Shown: positions 34,231 to 45,551 of the stretch, piece by piece
Layout: each line of letters starts with the position of its first letter
Numbering within the stretch: the stretch's first letter is position 1
Assembly: GCF_000002595.2 (NCBI RefSeq)
Contig: NC_057005.1
Span: 5,703,235 to 5,767,234 of the forward strand
Length of the DNA stretch: 64,000 bases
Reading direction: 5' to 3'
From: Chlamydomonas reinhardtii
Lineage: Eukaryota; Chlorophyta; Chlorophyceae; Chlamydomonadales; Chlamydomonadaceae
Position numbers and translations under genes: made by a program
The notes under the pieces: generated by a model
The model's database searches: none
The model's input: only the letters and a program-made list of their open reading frames with translations
What the model was told of the DNA's origin: nothing

Positions 34231-36250
34231 TGCCAGTATTCGCAGCAATAGCCAGCGACGGAAGGCGCTTTTGACTATCCAGCAGAAAGCCGCTTCCCGT
34301 GTACGCCGCCCCCCACCAAACGCACGTTAGCGTGCGGCACAGACTTACTGCTGCTTAGCGGCGGGGTGCGCGCATGCCGCAATTGTCAGGCGGGTCGCTT
34401 TATAGGCTTCAGGTTGGCGAGCATTGACTGAGATGCAACGCCGTGCAGAGGCTTGGCGCATAGATGCAGCACTCCTGAGCGTGAGGGAGAGGTTTGTCAT
34501 CTAGTGAAGAGCAGCATGCTTGTAGCATGAGAGTCTAGTTGTTGGTGTTGTGATTGTACGTTTTGAGCGGAGCGCTTGTGCGCATGGTTTTTGCAGTCAA
34601 ACCCAGCGGAGAGGTCAGAGGAGATGTATACGTGTTAGGTGCTTTCGACATGCGTGTTTTTGAGGTGTGCCAAGGCGGCGCGCAGAAACAGTGGACGGGT
34701 ACATCCTGTTGAGTGATTTTGAGGGAGTGCAGACTGTTCTTTCTCGCGGGCGTCAGGTGTGTCACGAGTGAACGGAGAATATCTTGGGCGTCTCTTTTTC
34801 CCCTGTTTGAGGGTGGCTGAACCCGGCATGCCCGGGTGTCAGCGTGTTAAGCCCCAACCGACCGGGTGATGCGCATGTGTATTGTTCCACTAAGTTGTGC
34901 AAGATTGTGGGTCTGACAACTCAACATGTTTTTTTTGGCTAGGCGGCCACCTCCCTAAGGCAGCCACCTCCTTGTTAGCTAGGCGGACAGTACGTGATGA
35001 GCTCGCAGCGCCACTGGATTGGTGCGCAACATGAATGCCTGACCCATGACTTTGCCATGAGGCTTAGACATCACTGGCTCCGGATACAAACCATTTGAAT
35101 GCATGTGTTTCAAAGGAGGAGGAGGGTGGAGTAGCGGTAATCCCTTGCTCATGAAGTTGGACGTGTTGGCCGGCGGGCCGGGCCAATCCGGCGGCTGCCG
35201 ACACGGGCCCCTGTACCATATGTAGACTTCGGTTCTGCCACCAAACCACTGGACTGGACTGTGTAACCTGAGGTGCATGTGTCGATGAGGCAGTTACGCC
35301 GCCTTGGAGACTGGGTCCCGATTCATGAAGGGTGCGCACTGCTGTGCATGCCTTCAGCAGGAACCTACAGTCTCATATTCCTGTAAATCGGCATCCGGTG
35401 GCAAACGGGGTGCGGGCAACCCGGGTTCACTCCAGTCCAGGCCACCGTCCAAAAATGCGCCATCTTTGACACTTGATGAGGTTGTTCGGCCTCAGACTGT
35501 GGAGGGGCTGAGCCCCTTTTCCCGTGACCGGGGAACACTTGTCCGACGGTATCCCGAGAGCCTTACGGCCCTTCCCGTGCGGGGGGTCTTGGGGGTGGGC
35601 AGGGGGGTTTCTCCGATGCCAAACTCGTCCCCCCTGAGTCCCCCACGCTCCCAGTCCCTCCGTACATGCAGCAGTGACTCGCTGGTCAGCTGGCAGGGCA
35701 GTCCGTGCTCGCCTGAGGTCGAAATGGGCGGGTTTTGGCGGCCCAGCCAGTGACTGTCGTGGCACCGGCCGAGATGGGGCCTAGCATAAGGAGCGGAAGG
35801 GCTATGTTTATACATTCCCAGGTCCGCATCGAAAGCATGGCTAGCTTGTACCGGCGCTACCCATGATGGGCAGTTGCTTATTCCGGCCGGAAACCCAACC
35901 AGGGTCCAGGGGCACCCCAGGGCACCCCTGATCCCAACAGGGACCTTACATTTCTCTGAACAGGTCATTCGCACCCATTGTGCCCAATCTCAGGAACTGC
36001 CAGGCGCCAGCACCACGAGCTCTGGCCGGCGCATGCGCTCAAGGCATGGCCTCGGCACCAAGTCAGGATCGCTGGATCGGTCCTTAATCCCCGCGTGGTT
36101 GGTGGCTATGTGTGTGGGCAGGATGCACGTGTGGGCGACCGTTCTAGTACCTGGACGCTTGCGCCCTGGTTAGTGCGTGCGCTGTGCGTGTGTCCTGCGG
36201 CCTAGACGTTTCCCGGCACTCCTGTGCCTAGGCTTGTGGCGTTGAGGCAC
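34231..36250. other. Intergenic, transposon-rich island, no gene seen
   Basis: About 2 kb without a supported gene. A 37-base motif at 34261-34297 recurs in the same orientation at 37879-37911. A stretch at about 34952-34978 is the reverse complement of about 31911-31935. Several A/T- or G-rich runs are present. Confidence 0.4.
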
Positions 36251-36421
36251 AGCGGTGGGGCTCTGGCGGGTTGAGGCTTGGCTAGGACTCACTGTGCGCG
36301 GAGTCACACGGACTTTGCCCGCGGGAGGGTTTGCAGCAAAGTCGGGGTTGGGCCCTGATAGCATGTGATGGCTCGGCGTCTTCGGGAGCTGGGACTGTCC
36401 CCTCTGTAACATCCGCATCCT
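36251..36421 (-). repeat. Repeat R, copy 2, intact (empty site)
   Basis: Reverse complement of 30840-30864 plus 31566-31731, uninterrupted. It shows the state of repeat R before element A inserted. Its own family is unknown, and no terminal repeats are obvious. Confidence 0.8.
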
Positions 36422-36475
36422 TAATCCCCGGGGCTTGCGCATTCCGCTCCGCACATTTGTTGACGTGCTTGCGTC

Positions 36476-37332
36476 CAGGGGGGGGGGTAGTTTCGACTGG
36501 GAAAGGCCCCATGTTCTAAAACGAAAGAGCTTGACGCGAGGACTCCAAATCCACTTTCAGAGTTCCAATCAGGGTAGTAATTGCAAAGTTATGGGCCCTC
36601 AAAGTTCAGGGTCGGTCGTCGGGGTCGGGGGTCCCCAAGGTTTCGTCACGCGGATGTGGGTGGGACTGCCAGATTTCGTCTCTGCGCCCTAAACGCTCCT
36701 CTGAACGCTCCGCCCATGAGCACAAGCACTAGCACACATTAGCATGCACATACTAAAGCATTTGCAGAACGTTTGGCCTCTGGAAAGCGGCCGCATGTCC
36801 GTCCACATCGGCATCGTAGTAGCGTAGAGCCCCACTCGAGCGTCTCTCACTGGTGTCATGGAGACTATGCGAACTGATGCTAACTTGTAACGGCCAAGGC
36901 TTCGTGTGGGTCATGGCGACAAGGCTGCCGCCGGCCATCGAGCGTGACATGAATCCCGGGATTCTTCACATGATCCCGGGAGAAAGTCGACCAATCTCTT
37001 CCGGCACACAGTCCTAAACATCATATGTACAGCGCAACTGTAAGCTTAAGCGCACGCCCCGGTAGTCTGACAGAAGGGTCGGTGGTCGGCCATGGACACA
37101 TGGACATGTGTGGCATGGCTGCCTGTCAAGTTGTGCCTCCAGCTGAACCGGAGGTATACAATTGCAGAGCTCGCCGAGAGCAGTCGATTGACACCGACCT
37201 GGCTAAAAACCAAAGGGTTTTGAGGGGGTTTTGAGGGGTTGCACGGTGGTGGGGGTCGGTCGGTCGGTCCGGAGGGGGGGTCGGGAGGTTTTGGGACATG
37301 GGGTCTGGAGGTATAGTTCGTACCCCCCCCTG
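36476..37332. mobile_element. Non-autonomous hAT-like DNA transposon, element B
   Basis: Begins CAGGGGGGGGGGTAGTTTCG and ends GTTCGTACCCCCCCCTG. Its right end, in reverse complement, resembles the left end of element A (shared CCAGACCCCATG and GTGTCAATCGACT), and its left end resembles A's right end. So A and B are one family in opposite orientation. A clear 8-bp target-site duplication is not preserved at B. No transposase frame is visible. Confidence 0.65.
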
Positions 37333-38203
37333 TGCTGTCCGCACATCCACCACCAGCCCCTGCATCCGCGCCGCAGCCATCAGAACCTGTGACGTCGCCA
37401 CCAGACCCCGTGCCGCCTCCAGCCCGGGGCTGTGGCAGCCAGGTTCAAGGCCACCACCGCCGGTCCCGGGGCTGTGGCCGCCGCAGGGTTGCTGCACCCA
37501 TGCTGCAGCAGTTGGGCTAAAACTATATGTTTGCAGGGACAATCTGAGTGTGCAAGCACACAGAGACCATGCTGCCGAGGCCCAACTCGGGTTCACCAAC
37601 CCCGATGCTGCAAGCCTTCCCAGTCGAAAGGCTAGCAACTCCGCACGAATGAGTCGAAGCTAAGCCCTGCTAAGGGTGGAGTGACTCTCTTCGCAAGGCC
37701 TTGTGGTTTTGGAAGGGCTCCCCGAGCGGCTTGATGCAAGCCAACCCAGAGATGGACGGAGCTAGAGACCAGGGCAATATCGCACGCTGGTTCCCAGAGC
37801 TTTGCCAGCGGCTGGACAGGCTCACGGACCAGCTGTGATGCGCGTGTGAGGACCGAAAAGCCACCGCCAGAGGCCCGGGAAGGCGCTTTTGACTGTGCAG
37901 TGACCGCTTCCTGGGCGCGTTAGTGCGTACCGGTGCATAGCTGGAATCCCGTGCAAGGATTCATCCATACGGTGGGGAAGTTGGCCGCTGTGAACACGAA
38001 CACGAACGCGGTCAGGAGGGTCGGGAGGGTAAGGTGTGGCGGCCAGGGGTTAAGTGCCAGGATGGGGAAGATTTCCCATTCCCAAGCCAGGACAAGCGCC
38101 TTTAAACCCTGTATTATCTCTGCATACATTCCAGATCATACGATTAAACTGCATAGGTCGCTCCGTCCACTCTCGGCGCACCGTTTGACTAGTTTTGACT
38201 GCA
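37333..38203. other. Intergenic, promoter side of C2 gene
   Basis: No supported gene. The stretch at 37340-37640 has open frames on both strands but no recognisable protein sequence or splice logic. The repeat motif at 37879-37911 lies here. Confidence 0.4.
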
Positions 38204-40819
38204 ATGGCTCTCGAAGCTGGAGAGCTGGCTGTGACTGTGGAGTTCGCCAAGGACCTTAAGGATAAGGACTGGTAAGTAGCGGGGCCTGAGTGGCGATGCT
38301 GGACAAAGGAAGCCGTGCCATTGTTTGGCGGAGCAGCACAGGGGTGTTAGACATGCATAAACGTTTTCGTCGTTAGAGCTCCGGTTGGTAAGATGCTAGG
38401 CATGTCAACGTCCCAGCTTTAGGAAGCAGCGGGCAAGTGCCTCCGCAACGACCCTCGTTGCGCGCCGATAGCCCGAGCCAGTGCATCAATTATCATGGTG
38501 TGAGGGATCGTAGATCGCAGATATTGGGCTTAGGTCCCGGGCTTTGGCGCCACCGCAGCAAACGCCCAAAACAAGCCCGCTTCTCGCCACCTGAACTAAG
38601 CGACCTGGCCGCGAAGCTAACCCGGCCGCGCCCTGACGTGTTGGTTCTGCTGCTGACAGGTTTGGCAAGCAAGATCCATATGCGGTTCTAAAGGTCGGCT
38701 CGCAGCAGTTCCGCACCAGGACCGCAGTTGGTGAGCCGGTCTTCGCGCTGCAACAATGAAACCCGACGTCCAACGCCCACCCGCCCCTGCGCCGCGGCGA
38801 GCCCTCCGCTATGCCCACCCGCTAACCCTACGTACGCTCTTACCCGTGCATGAACTCGGCACATCTCGTGGCGCTACGAACAGATGGCGGCAAGAACCCG
38901 GTAAGCATGGGCTTGAGGCCGTCAAGGCCAGGGGCCTTAACCACTTGATCCACTTGCATCTGTTTCAGCCACCGGGTTCCTGACACAAGTTTGCGCACTG
39001 CCTCTGACGTGCAGGTGTGGAATGAGGTGAGCAATGGTGCAACGGCTGTCTGGGGGCTACCCGTGCTGCTGTGCGTCTCCCCGGTACCCGCTTCATGCAT
39101 ACTCGACTGCCGCACTAACGCATTCCTGTCCCTCGCCAACACTCTAGACTTTCCGCTTCAATGTCATCAACGAGAACGACGTTGAGGTGAGGTGCATCAG
39201 CATTCGGATGGCCAGGGCGTTGACTTAAAAAGTAAGCCGTCGCTTGTGTGACCGCAGTTAATTATCAAGGACAGCGATGTCAGCGCTGACGACATCATTG
39301 GAACTGCGCGCGTGTCACTGGCCAAGGTGCGTGCAAATGTCGTATGATGGCAACGTTCTGGCGTGGCTTTAGGCCGAGGCGGGAATGCCGGCAGGAAGGA
39401 AGCGGCCAACGCTTTTGAAGGTGTTGTCTGTGCCTCCCAGGCCCCCACCCGCGACGCAGCTAGAGCCTGCCGTGTGCCCGCCGCTGTGCTGCATTCTCAC
39501 ATGATGCGTATATGAATAGCCGGTGGTTCCTCACCCAGCCGTAACGTTTATTGTTTGAGTGAATGGCCATGCACAGGTGCGTGAGCACGGCCGCGACACG
39601 CAGCAGTGCGCGGTGCACAGCAAGTCGGGCAAGCAGCACGGCTTTGTGCAGGTGAGTTTTCAGTTCAGAAAGGATTCCTCGTGGATCTTACCGTATGACA
39701 TCGTGGACACTGTAAGCATGCGCAAGTGCTTGCACACAGCGCAGAGTAAACAAGTACGGTACTTGCAAGCAGGGTACAACAGCATGTCCATCTTTGTCAT
39801 TCCCCTTGTGTGCAGGTGAACCTCACCTTCACTAGGAACAGCTCCCTGAAGGTGCGTCGTCTTGCAGTGATCACGGTGTATGCAGTACCGGTATGCTGCA
39901 CGGGGATGTGACGACTTGCTGCCATTTCTCTCGTCTTGGTACCCTAACGCGTGCTTTTATCGCTATGGGTGTCATAGGCCGGCGGCCATGGCGGCCAGCC
40001 CCAGCCGGGCGCTTACCCGGGCTACCCGCAGCAGGCTTACGGCGCCTATGCGCAGCCCCAGGGCATTCCGGGTAAGGCTCAAGTTCACGGAGCGGAATGG
40101 GTGTAGCTGTCTTGGTTTCGTGCCGCTGTGCGAATTGACTGTGGGATGCAGCCGCAATGAGGTCTTATTACAATGCGCTGTGCCCGTTGCCCGTTCCGAC
40201 CACCAGGCTACGGCGTGCCATACGGTGCACCACCTCCCGGTGCCTACGGTGCGCCGCCGCCGGGCGCCTACCCCGGCTACCCGCCGCAGCCCGGATATGG
40301 TGCGCCCGCACCTGGCTACCCGCCGCAGCCGGGGTACCCCGCACCTGCCCCCGGCTACCCGCCGCAGCAGGGGTACCCCGGCGCGCCGCCTCCTGGTCAG
40401 TACCCACCGACCGGTGCTCCCGGTGCCGCACCCCCGGCCTATGGCGCGCCGCCACCGGGCCAGTACCCGCCGCCGCAGGGTGCCTACCCGCCGCCCGGTG
40501 AGGAGATTCACATCTTTATGCTCAATGCCTGTATGATTGTTGATCTGACACATGCTTGCAGCGACCGCATCGACATTTGCATCGCCTATAAGAGTGCGCA
40601 TTGATTGAAGAATTTTCCTTCGGTCGCAGGTGGCGCCGGCTATCCCGCCTACCCGCCGCAGCAGGGCTACCCGGGTGAGAGGGCGGCGTGGGCGAATTCG
40701 AGGTCTGGGCATGTCGCTGGTCTGCTTCACCGCTGGCCTGAGCTAGATTCGCAGTGGCTGACCGGTTTTATGCCCCGATTGCCCGACCGCCCATAACAGG
40801 TGCCCCTACGTACCGCTAA
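38204..40819 (+). CDS. C2-domain protein with Gly-Tyr-Pro-rich C terminus (SRC2/ERG3-like)
   Basis: Twelve exons join in phase: 38204-38271, 38660-38730, 38884-38900, 39015-39026, 39148-39186, 39258-39326, 39577-39651, 39816-39851, 39978-40071, 40207-40497, 40630-40674, 40800-40819; 278 residues. Residues 1-129 form a C2 domain: LAVTVEFAKDL, then D22 and D28 in DWFGKQDPYAVLKVG, NPVWNETFRFNV, and LIIKDSDVSADDIIGTARV supplying the loop-3 aspartates. The Asp set suggests calcium-dependent membrane binding. Residues 130-278 are repeats of GYPPQ, GAPAPGYPPQ and PGAY type, as in plant SRC2-like and annexin/synexin-type tails, which favour self-association. Two exons are only 17 and 12 bases long, and both are needed for the C2 core (DGGKNP and VWNE). 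The last exon encodes only APTYR and the stop. Confidence 0.85.
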
Positions 40820-40955
40820 GCAGACGGCCGGTAGCGACCGATAGCTTGCTAGCTTTCTGGCGGGTTGGAAGCGAGCGTGGCTTTTGCGATACGGTTCCTG
40901 TGGGTGCCCATTAGGGTTCCTGTGGTACGGATTAATGGTGAACAGGCGCTTCACT

Positions 40956-41057
40956 TTGCGCTAAGCCAATCGAGTCGTCGAGCAGGTTCGATTTTGTCGC
41001 GTGAGCCGCCTCACCCCGGTTAGCGCACGTGTTTGAGTGTTTTGCCACAGTAGGGTG
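40956..41057 (+). repeat. Dispersed repeat, copy 2
   Basis: About 80 percent match to 12695-12793, same orientation. It lies inside the probable 3' UTR of the C2 gene and includes GGTTCGATTTT, which resembles a pol III B box. Confidence 0.6.
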
Positions 41058-41198
41058 CTAAGACGCCACCACTGATATCGTAGCAACCGTAGTAGGGTGA
41101 GGATGAGTCTAATCCTATGGCACAGCCACAGAGTCCTTGATGTTATCCGACAACTGTGAGATGCGACACGACGTGTGCGACGGTCGGTTGTAGTTGCC

Positions 41199-41203
41199 TG
41201 TAA
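41199..41203 (+). terminator. TGTAA polyadenylation signal of the C2 gene
   Basis: TGTAA about 380 bases past the C2 stop codon, the usual volvocine signal. Assignment is by position only. Confidence 0.45.
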
Positions 41204-41507
41204 ATACTGTTTGCCTTCCGATATGGCAACGTGAACAGCGTATACAGCCGCCATCCTAGTGTGCTATCGCCTGCTTTAGAAGCTTAGGGTTGCACTCCAC
41301 CTGCATCCCACGGTTTGCCTGCACAGCGTGCTTTTACTCCTGACTGCGCCACGGCTACCATGGAACCCGCTCGAACCAATTGCAGCGATGGTCGCATCAA
41401 AACGCACCGGTACACTCCAATCCGAATCTAGTCTATGGCCAAGCTCTTCTAGCTGCAGGCCACGTGTTCCACCGCAACAACCCAACACACCAACGCGCCC
41501 ACCCCTT

Positions 41508-44500
41508 TTACGCAGTGAACGGGTCACTGAGCTGCACGGCGCTGAGCTGTGGGAAGGCGTCGGTCTTGGCCAGCACCACCACGCGGCTCTTGTACGCCAG
41601 GTAGCCCTTGACGTACTTGCGGAAGATGAGGTTGGCCATGAGGCACTGCAGCTCAAGCGGGTCCTTCTCGATGCCCTGTACGTGAGCGGGCGCCCGCATG
41701 AAGTGTCGGCGCAGCAGGGAAGGCAGATGGGAGCAGCATGCCAGGTGGTGCTATGTATACGGGGGCTTGCTGTTGGACGCCGGTGGTGATGCTCCATCAC
41801 CAGCACTGTGCTCACCACCCGCTGAAGCAAATGGAGAATACCGTGCTGCAGTACACAGCCCCTGCTGTCTTGCAAAGGACCGGAAACCGTGACGGTATTG
41901 ACGAGCGGCTCACCTGTTGTTGCAGCGCTGCATCCAACAACGCTAGCGGCACCTGGTGCGCCTTGGCCGGGTTCATCTGCAAGGGCACCGGTTGAGAAGG
42001 CGGTTTACACCCCCATTGTAGCCACGCCATCTGTGCTACAGTAGTCGTACGCTGGCTATCAGGCCCCTCCAAAAGCGTGTGGATAGGCTTGCCCTCATGC
42101 CCCCTTTGCGGTACGGTACCGTATGCTGCGGTGTTGTGGCCAACCCACCGATGGCAACCCTCCCCCTTTGCGCCCTCACCTCGGCGTGCACCAGTGCGCA
42201 CTTGCGAAACAGCCGCCGCACCACCACCAGCTGCAGCTTGTCCAGAAGCAGGAACACACCCGTCTGGATGAAGCGGACCTGTGTGTGACGGTGACAAAGG
42301 TGCTGTTATGGGTGAAAAAGATGGCTACATGGTGAACGGCACCGACATGAGCGGGTGCGCATCTTTGCATGCCAGGGCCACGATGCTCATGCCTGACGGT
42401 CCCTGGGCCCTCGCGCTTTTGGACTGTCTCTTTAAGTAAGCCCACATTCTTCTGCCCAGCCGGGCGACCGTGCAGGTTTGCACCACAGAACACATGCGCA
42501 CGGTGGGAGTCGCACCTGGTTCTCCTCCAACGTCTTGAGCAGCAGCGCCAGGTCGCCGCCTGCAACCGCCTGGCGGATGGGCTCGTATTCGGTCAGGCCG
42601 TACCGCTGCAGCAGCTGCGGACGCGGCAGCACGCCCAACAGCATCTTGACCTGTGGGACGGAGGGCAGGGCGGCGACGCGGTGGTAACGGCACAATAGGA
42701 ATTACCAGTACCGCTGTGGGCGTCCCCTCGTGTTGTCCGCTGCTCTGCCACATTCGCCCAGTTGAGCAGCTGCATTCTACAGGGTAACCGGAGAAAGCAC
42801 AGCAAGACCCTGCGGCAGCCCGACAGGCGACTACTCACGGGTATGAGGTAGCGCAGCACGCGGCGCAGGTTGTTGGGCGCGGCGCTGAGGCAGTGCTCGA
42901 AGGCGTAGCTCAGGTGCTCGTCCGCCTTTTGGAAGTCCTCGTCATAGGCGGCCAGCCGCCCGGTGTAGTACCTGGTAGTGATGAGAGGGGTTGTTTCCAA
43001 AATCCATACCGTCACCAACGTACAAAAGAAGGTAAGGGAGCAAAAAGCAGTAGGGGACGGCATGGTGGGATAGGGCCCCAGAGGATTGCCGGCGACAGCC
43101 AGGGCATGCACACAGAGGCGCGAAGATACGGTGATAGCAGGGCGGCGGCATCCGTCTGCCATACCATGCTATGCTGCGCTGCTGCTTACCTGAGCGTCAC
43201 CTTGTGCGCCTGCTTGGCGTTGTCGAACAGCCTCGCCACCTCAATCTGCTGCAGCGGCTGCTTGCAGTTATTGATGGCGTTCAGCTTGAAGTACACCTGC
43301 AGCGCATCCGGTGAGCACAGCCGCAGCAGATGCGGGGTGTCGGGATGGGCGGGCAGGGTCCTGCACTTCACATCGTAAACCAAGCCTCTGAATGAGCGCC
43401 ACAGCCATTAGAGCATGCAACATCAGCTGCAGTCCGGCAGCACGTGGCATACATGCACCCGCACCTCCGCACCCACCTTCATCATCACGCACACGATGGC
43501 CACACTGGCGTCCTTCTTGACCTGGCTGGACTTGCTGGTGGACAGGCCGCGGAAGAAGGCTTGCAGCGTGATGGCGCACTCCGACATCTGCGACGATGAC
43601 ACGTGCAGAGGGGATTGTTAGGTCAGGTGGCTTGAGGGAGCGTCATGCGCGGGTGGCCCGCCCCCGCCCGGGACACCGCGAGGCTAGTGCCGTGACAGAC
43701 CAGGCGGATGCAGCTGAGGATGCACGGGTGCCGGCCAGTGCTGCAGCATCCGCACGAGACTCGCGCAACCGCGCCCAAGCCAAACTGCAAGTTGAGACTG
43801 CCCGTCCCGCCCCAACCGCCCACAGCTGCCACATACCATGTTTGCTGTGAGCCCTTTGCGGTTGAGCTCCTCGTCGGCCAGCTCGCTCAGTACCTTGAGC
43901 GCTGAGGCCGCCCCCAGGGCAATGGGAATCATCCACTCGCTCTCCACGCCCTGCAGCAGACAGGGGGGCGAACGGGTAGGACTTGGCCACAGTCAACCAG
44001 CCGCGCCAGTTCATGCAAGCCACGGTAACGTGCGCCCCCAGCACTGAATGCTTGGCTTTAGTGGCATACACCGCGGTTCCAAGTACGATGAGGTCTACCG
44101 TACAAATACGCGCATGGGTGCTCAGGCACCGAGCACCTCAAGACTGCTTGGTAACCCAATGCTGAAACCAGTGCAAAGCCTAACGGCTTGCCCACCAGCC
44201 ACCTACCTTGTCTGCATTAAGCATGGATGCTAGCCCGTCTGCATACTCCCGGTACTCCCTGTGCGCAGATGCAGGCAGGAGGGGCGTGCATTACATAGGC
44301 ATGCACACCAGGCAAGCACATATATGCTTGGTGGCGGTGATGGGGGGCCAGGCCTCTTCACTCCACGCAACATAAATCGAGCCACACCGACATTTCCCAG
44401 CACCAGCACCCGGTACTTGCCATCTACGGTATCACCACAGCCATACCGCAGCATCCTCCCGTTTACCCTCGCTGTACTCCGTCACGCAGGGCCCTCAAGC

Positions 44501-45089
44501 CACGATCCCGGTCAGCTCGCTCCCTGCGCGCCTTACCCCTCCTCCAGCCCCCTTTCCCGCTCCCGCTCCTGCATTCCCTCACCATTACATCCAGTCACTC
44601 ACTTGCATGCGGTTGCCCGCTCGCCGTTGTTCTGCGCCACCATGCAGCGCAGGTAGGCGGACACCAGCGGCGGCCAGCCCTCGGGTAGCGCCGCCAGCGG
44701 CCCGCTGCTGGGCACCGGCCGCCCGGACGCCGCTAGGTTGCGTGCCACCAGGCCGGCGTTGGAGCTCAGCGACAGCAGGCCCGCGGCTTGGCGGCCTGGG
44801 GTTGGCGAACCGTGGGGAGCGGGGTGGTGCAATGCGGGGATGGGGCACTGAGTGTTGGCGATGGCGGGCAAAAAAGGCCCGGGAGCGGAGAGCAGGCTAG
44901 CGCCTGAGGGCACTACGTTTGCCGAGACCGATGGAAGTCCAGAAAGCCCCATTCCCGGGGCTCGGTATGCGTGACAGGAGTGCCTGGTATGCAGCCGTGT
45001 CCATCCCCCAAACACGCCTGCCGGCACCGACCTTCCCGTCGCCGCAGGGCTGACGCCAGCTCGTTCGCATATGAGGAGAGCTGTGCCAT
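41508..45089 (-). CDS. PCID2: PCI-domain protein 2 (PCID2/Thp1), TREX-2 component
   Basis: Minus-strand exons from the 5' side: 45032-45089, 44603-44795, 44207-44258, 43837-43950, 43477-43587, 43190-43296, 42839-42971, 42516-42650, 42180-42278, 41914-41976, 41508-41675; 1233 nt, 410 residues, every junction in phase. Length matches animal PCID2 (about 400). Diagnostic stretches are HKVTLRYYTGRLAAYDEDFQ, LSYAFEHCLSAAPNNLRRVL, RYLIPVKMLLGVLP and QCLMANLIFRKYVKGYL, the last in the winged-helix part of the PCI domain. In the TREX-2 complex PCID2/Thp1 works with GANP/Sac3, DSS1/Sem1 and ENY2/Sus1 to couple transcription to mRNA export at nuclear pores. Nothing looks degenerate. The gene diverges from PITHD1 across 462 bases. 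Confidence 0.93.
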
Positions 45090-45551
45090 TTGCTAAATCC
45101 TCAGCCGTCACACCGCGCAGGGCCGGTGCGAGATGGCCAGCACAAATGGCGCCGAGCCCTGCGCCCAGTCTAAGATGACTCTTACTTGTACAGGTATTGT
45201 GTCATGTAAAGACGCCAGCAAGGCGGCCAATACTGTCCAACCGGTTCTACACAGGAATTCGTGCCGACGACCTTCGTTGCAAGCGTTCACAGCTTTAGTA
45301 GGGCGATCCTAGTTCCTAAGTACAGTACAGCGTAAAAGGACGTGAAAGGTTTCACTGAACAGGTGCATACTGGCGCTTTGGGGATTGGCAGCATCCAGGT
45401 TCGGGCGAATCGGCTTGTGTAGTTATTCAACGCGTGCTTTGTCCTATACTTTGTGCATCTCACTTGTTAGGTTACATCCTTCGGTCTAAACAGCTGCAGC
45501 TGAAGACAGATTCCCAACTGTTTTGGCGTTTTTGGGGTCTCTTCGCCAAAC
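45090..45551. promoter_or_regulatory. Divergent promoter region, PCID2 / PITHD1
   Basis: A 462-base region between two divergent start codons must hold both promoters and 5' UTRs. It is less GC-rich than the flanking exons. I see no site that I can name. Confidence 0.5.

Larger units (their letters stand above)
40820..41507. other. Convergent 3' region, C2 gene and PCID2
   Basis: About 690 bases between the stop codons of two convergent genes. It holds the second copy of the dispersed repeat and the C2 polyadenylation signal. No additional gene is seen. Confidence 0.5.

Noticed and set aside
29362-38203. Possible retrotransposon or virus-like sequence in the repeat island.
   Set aside because: I looked for reverse transcriptase, integrase, capsid or envelope motifs and saw none. 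The repeats found fit DNA transposons.
40980-41000. A B-box-like GGTTCGATTTT suggesting a tRNA gene.
   Set aside because: No A box at the right spacing and no cloverleaf could be drawn.
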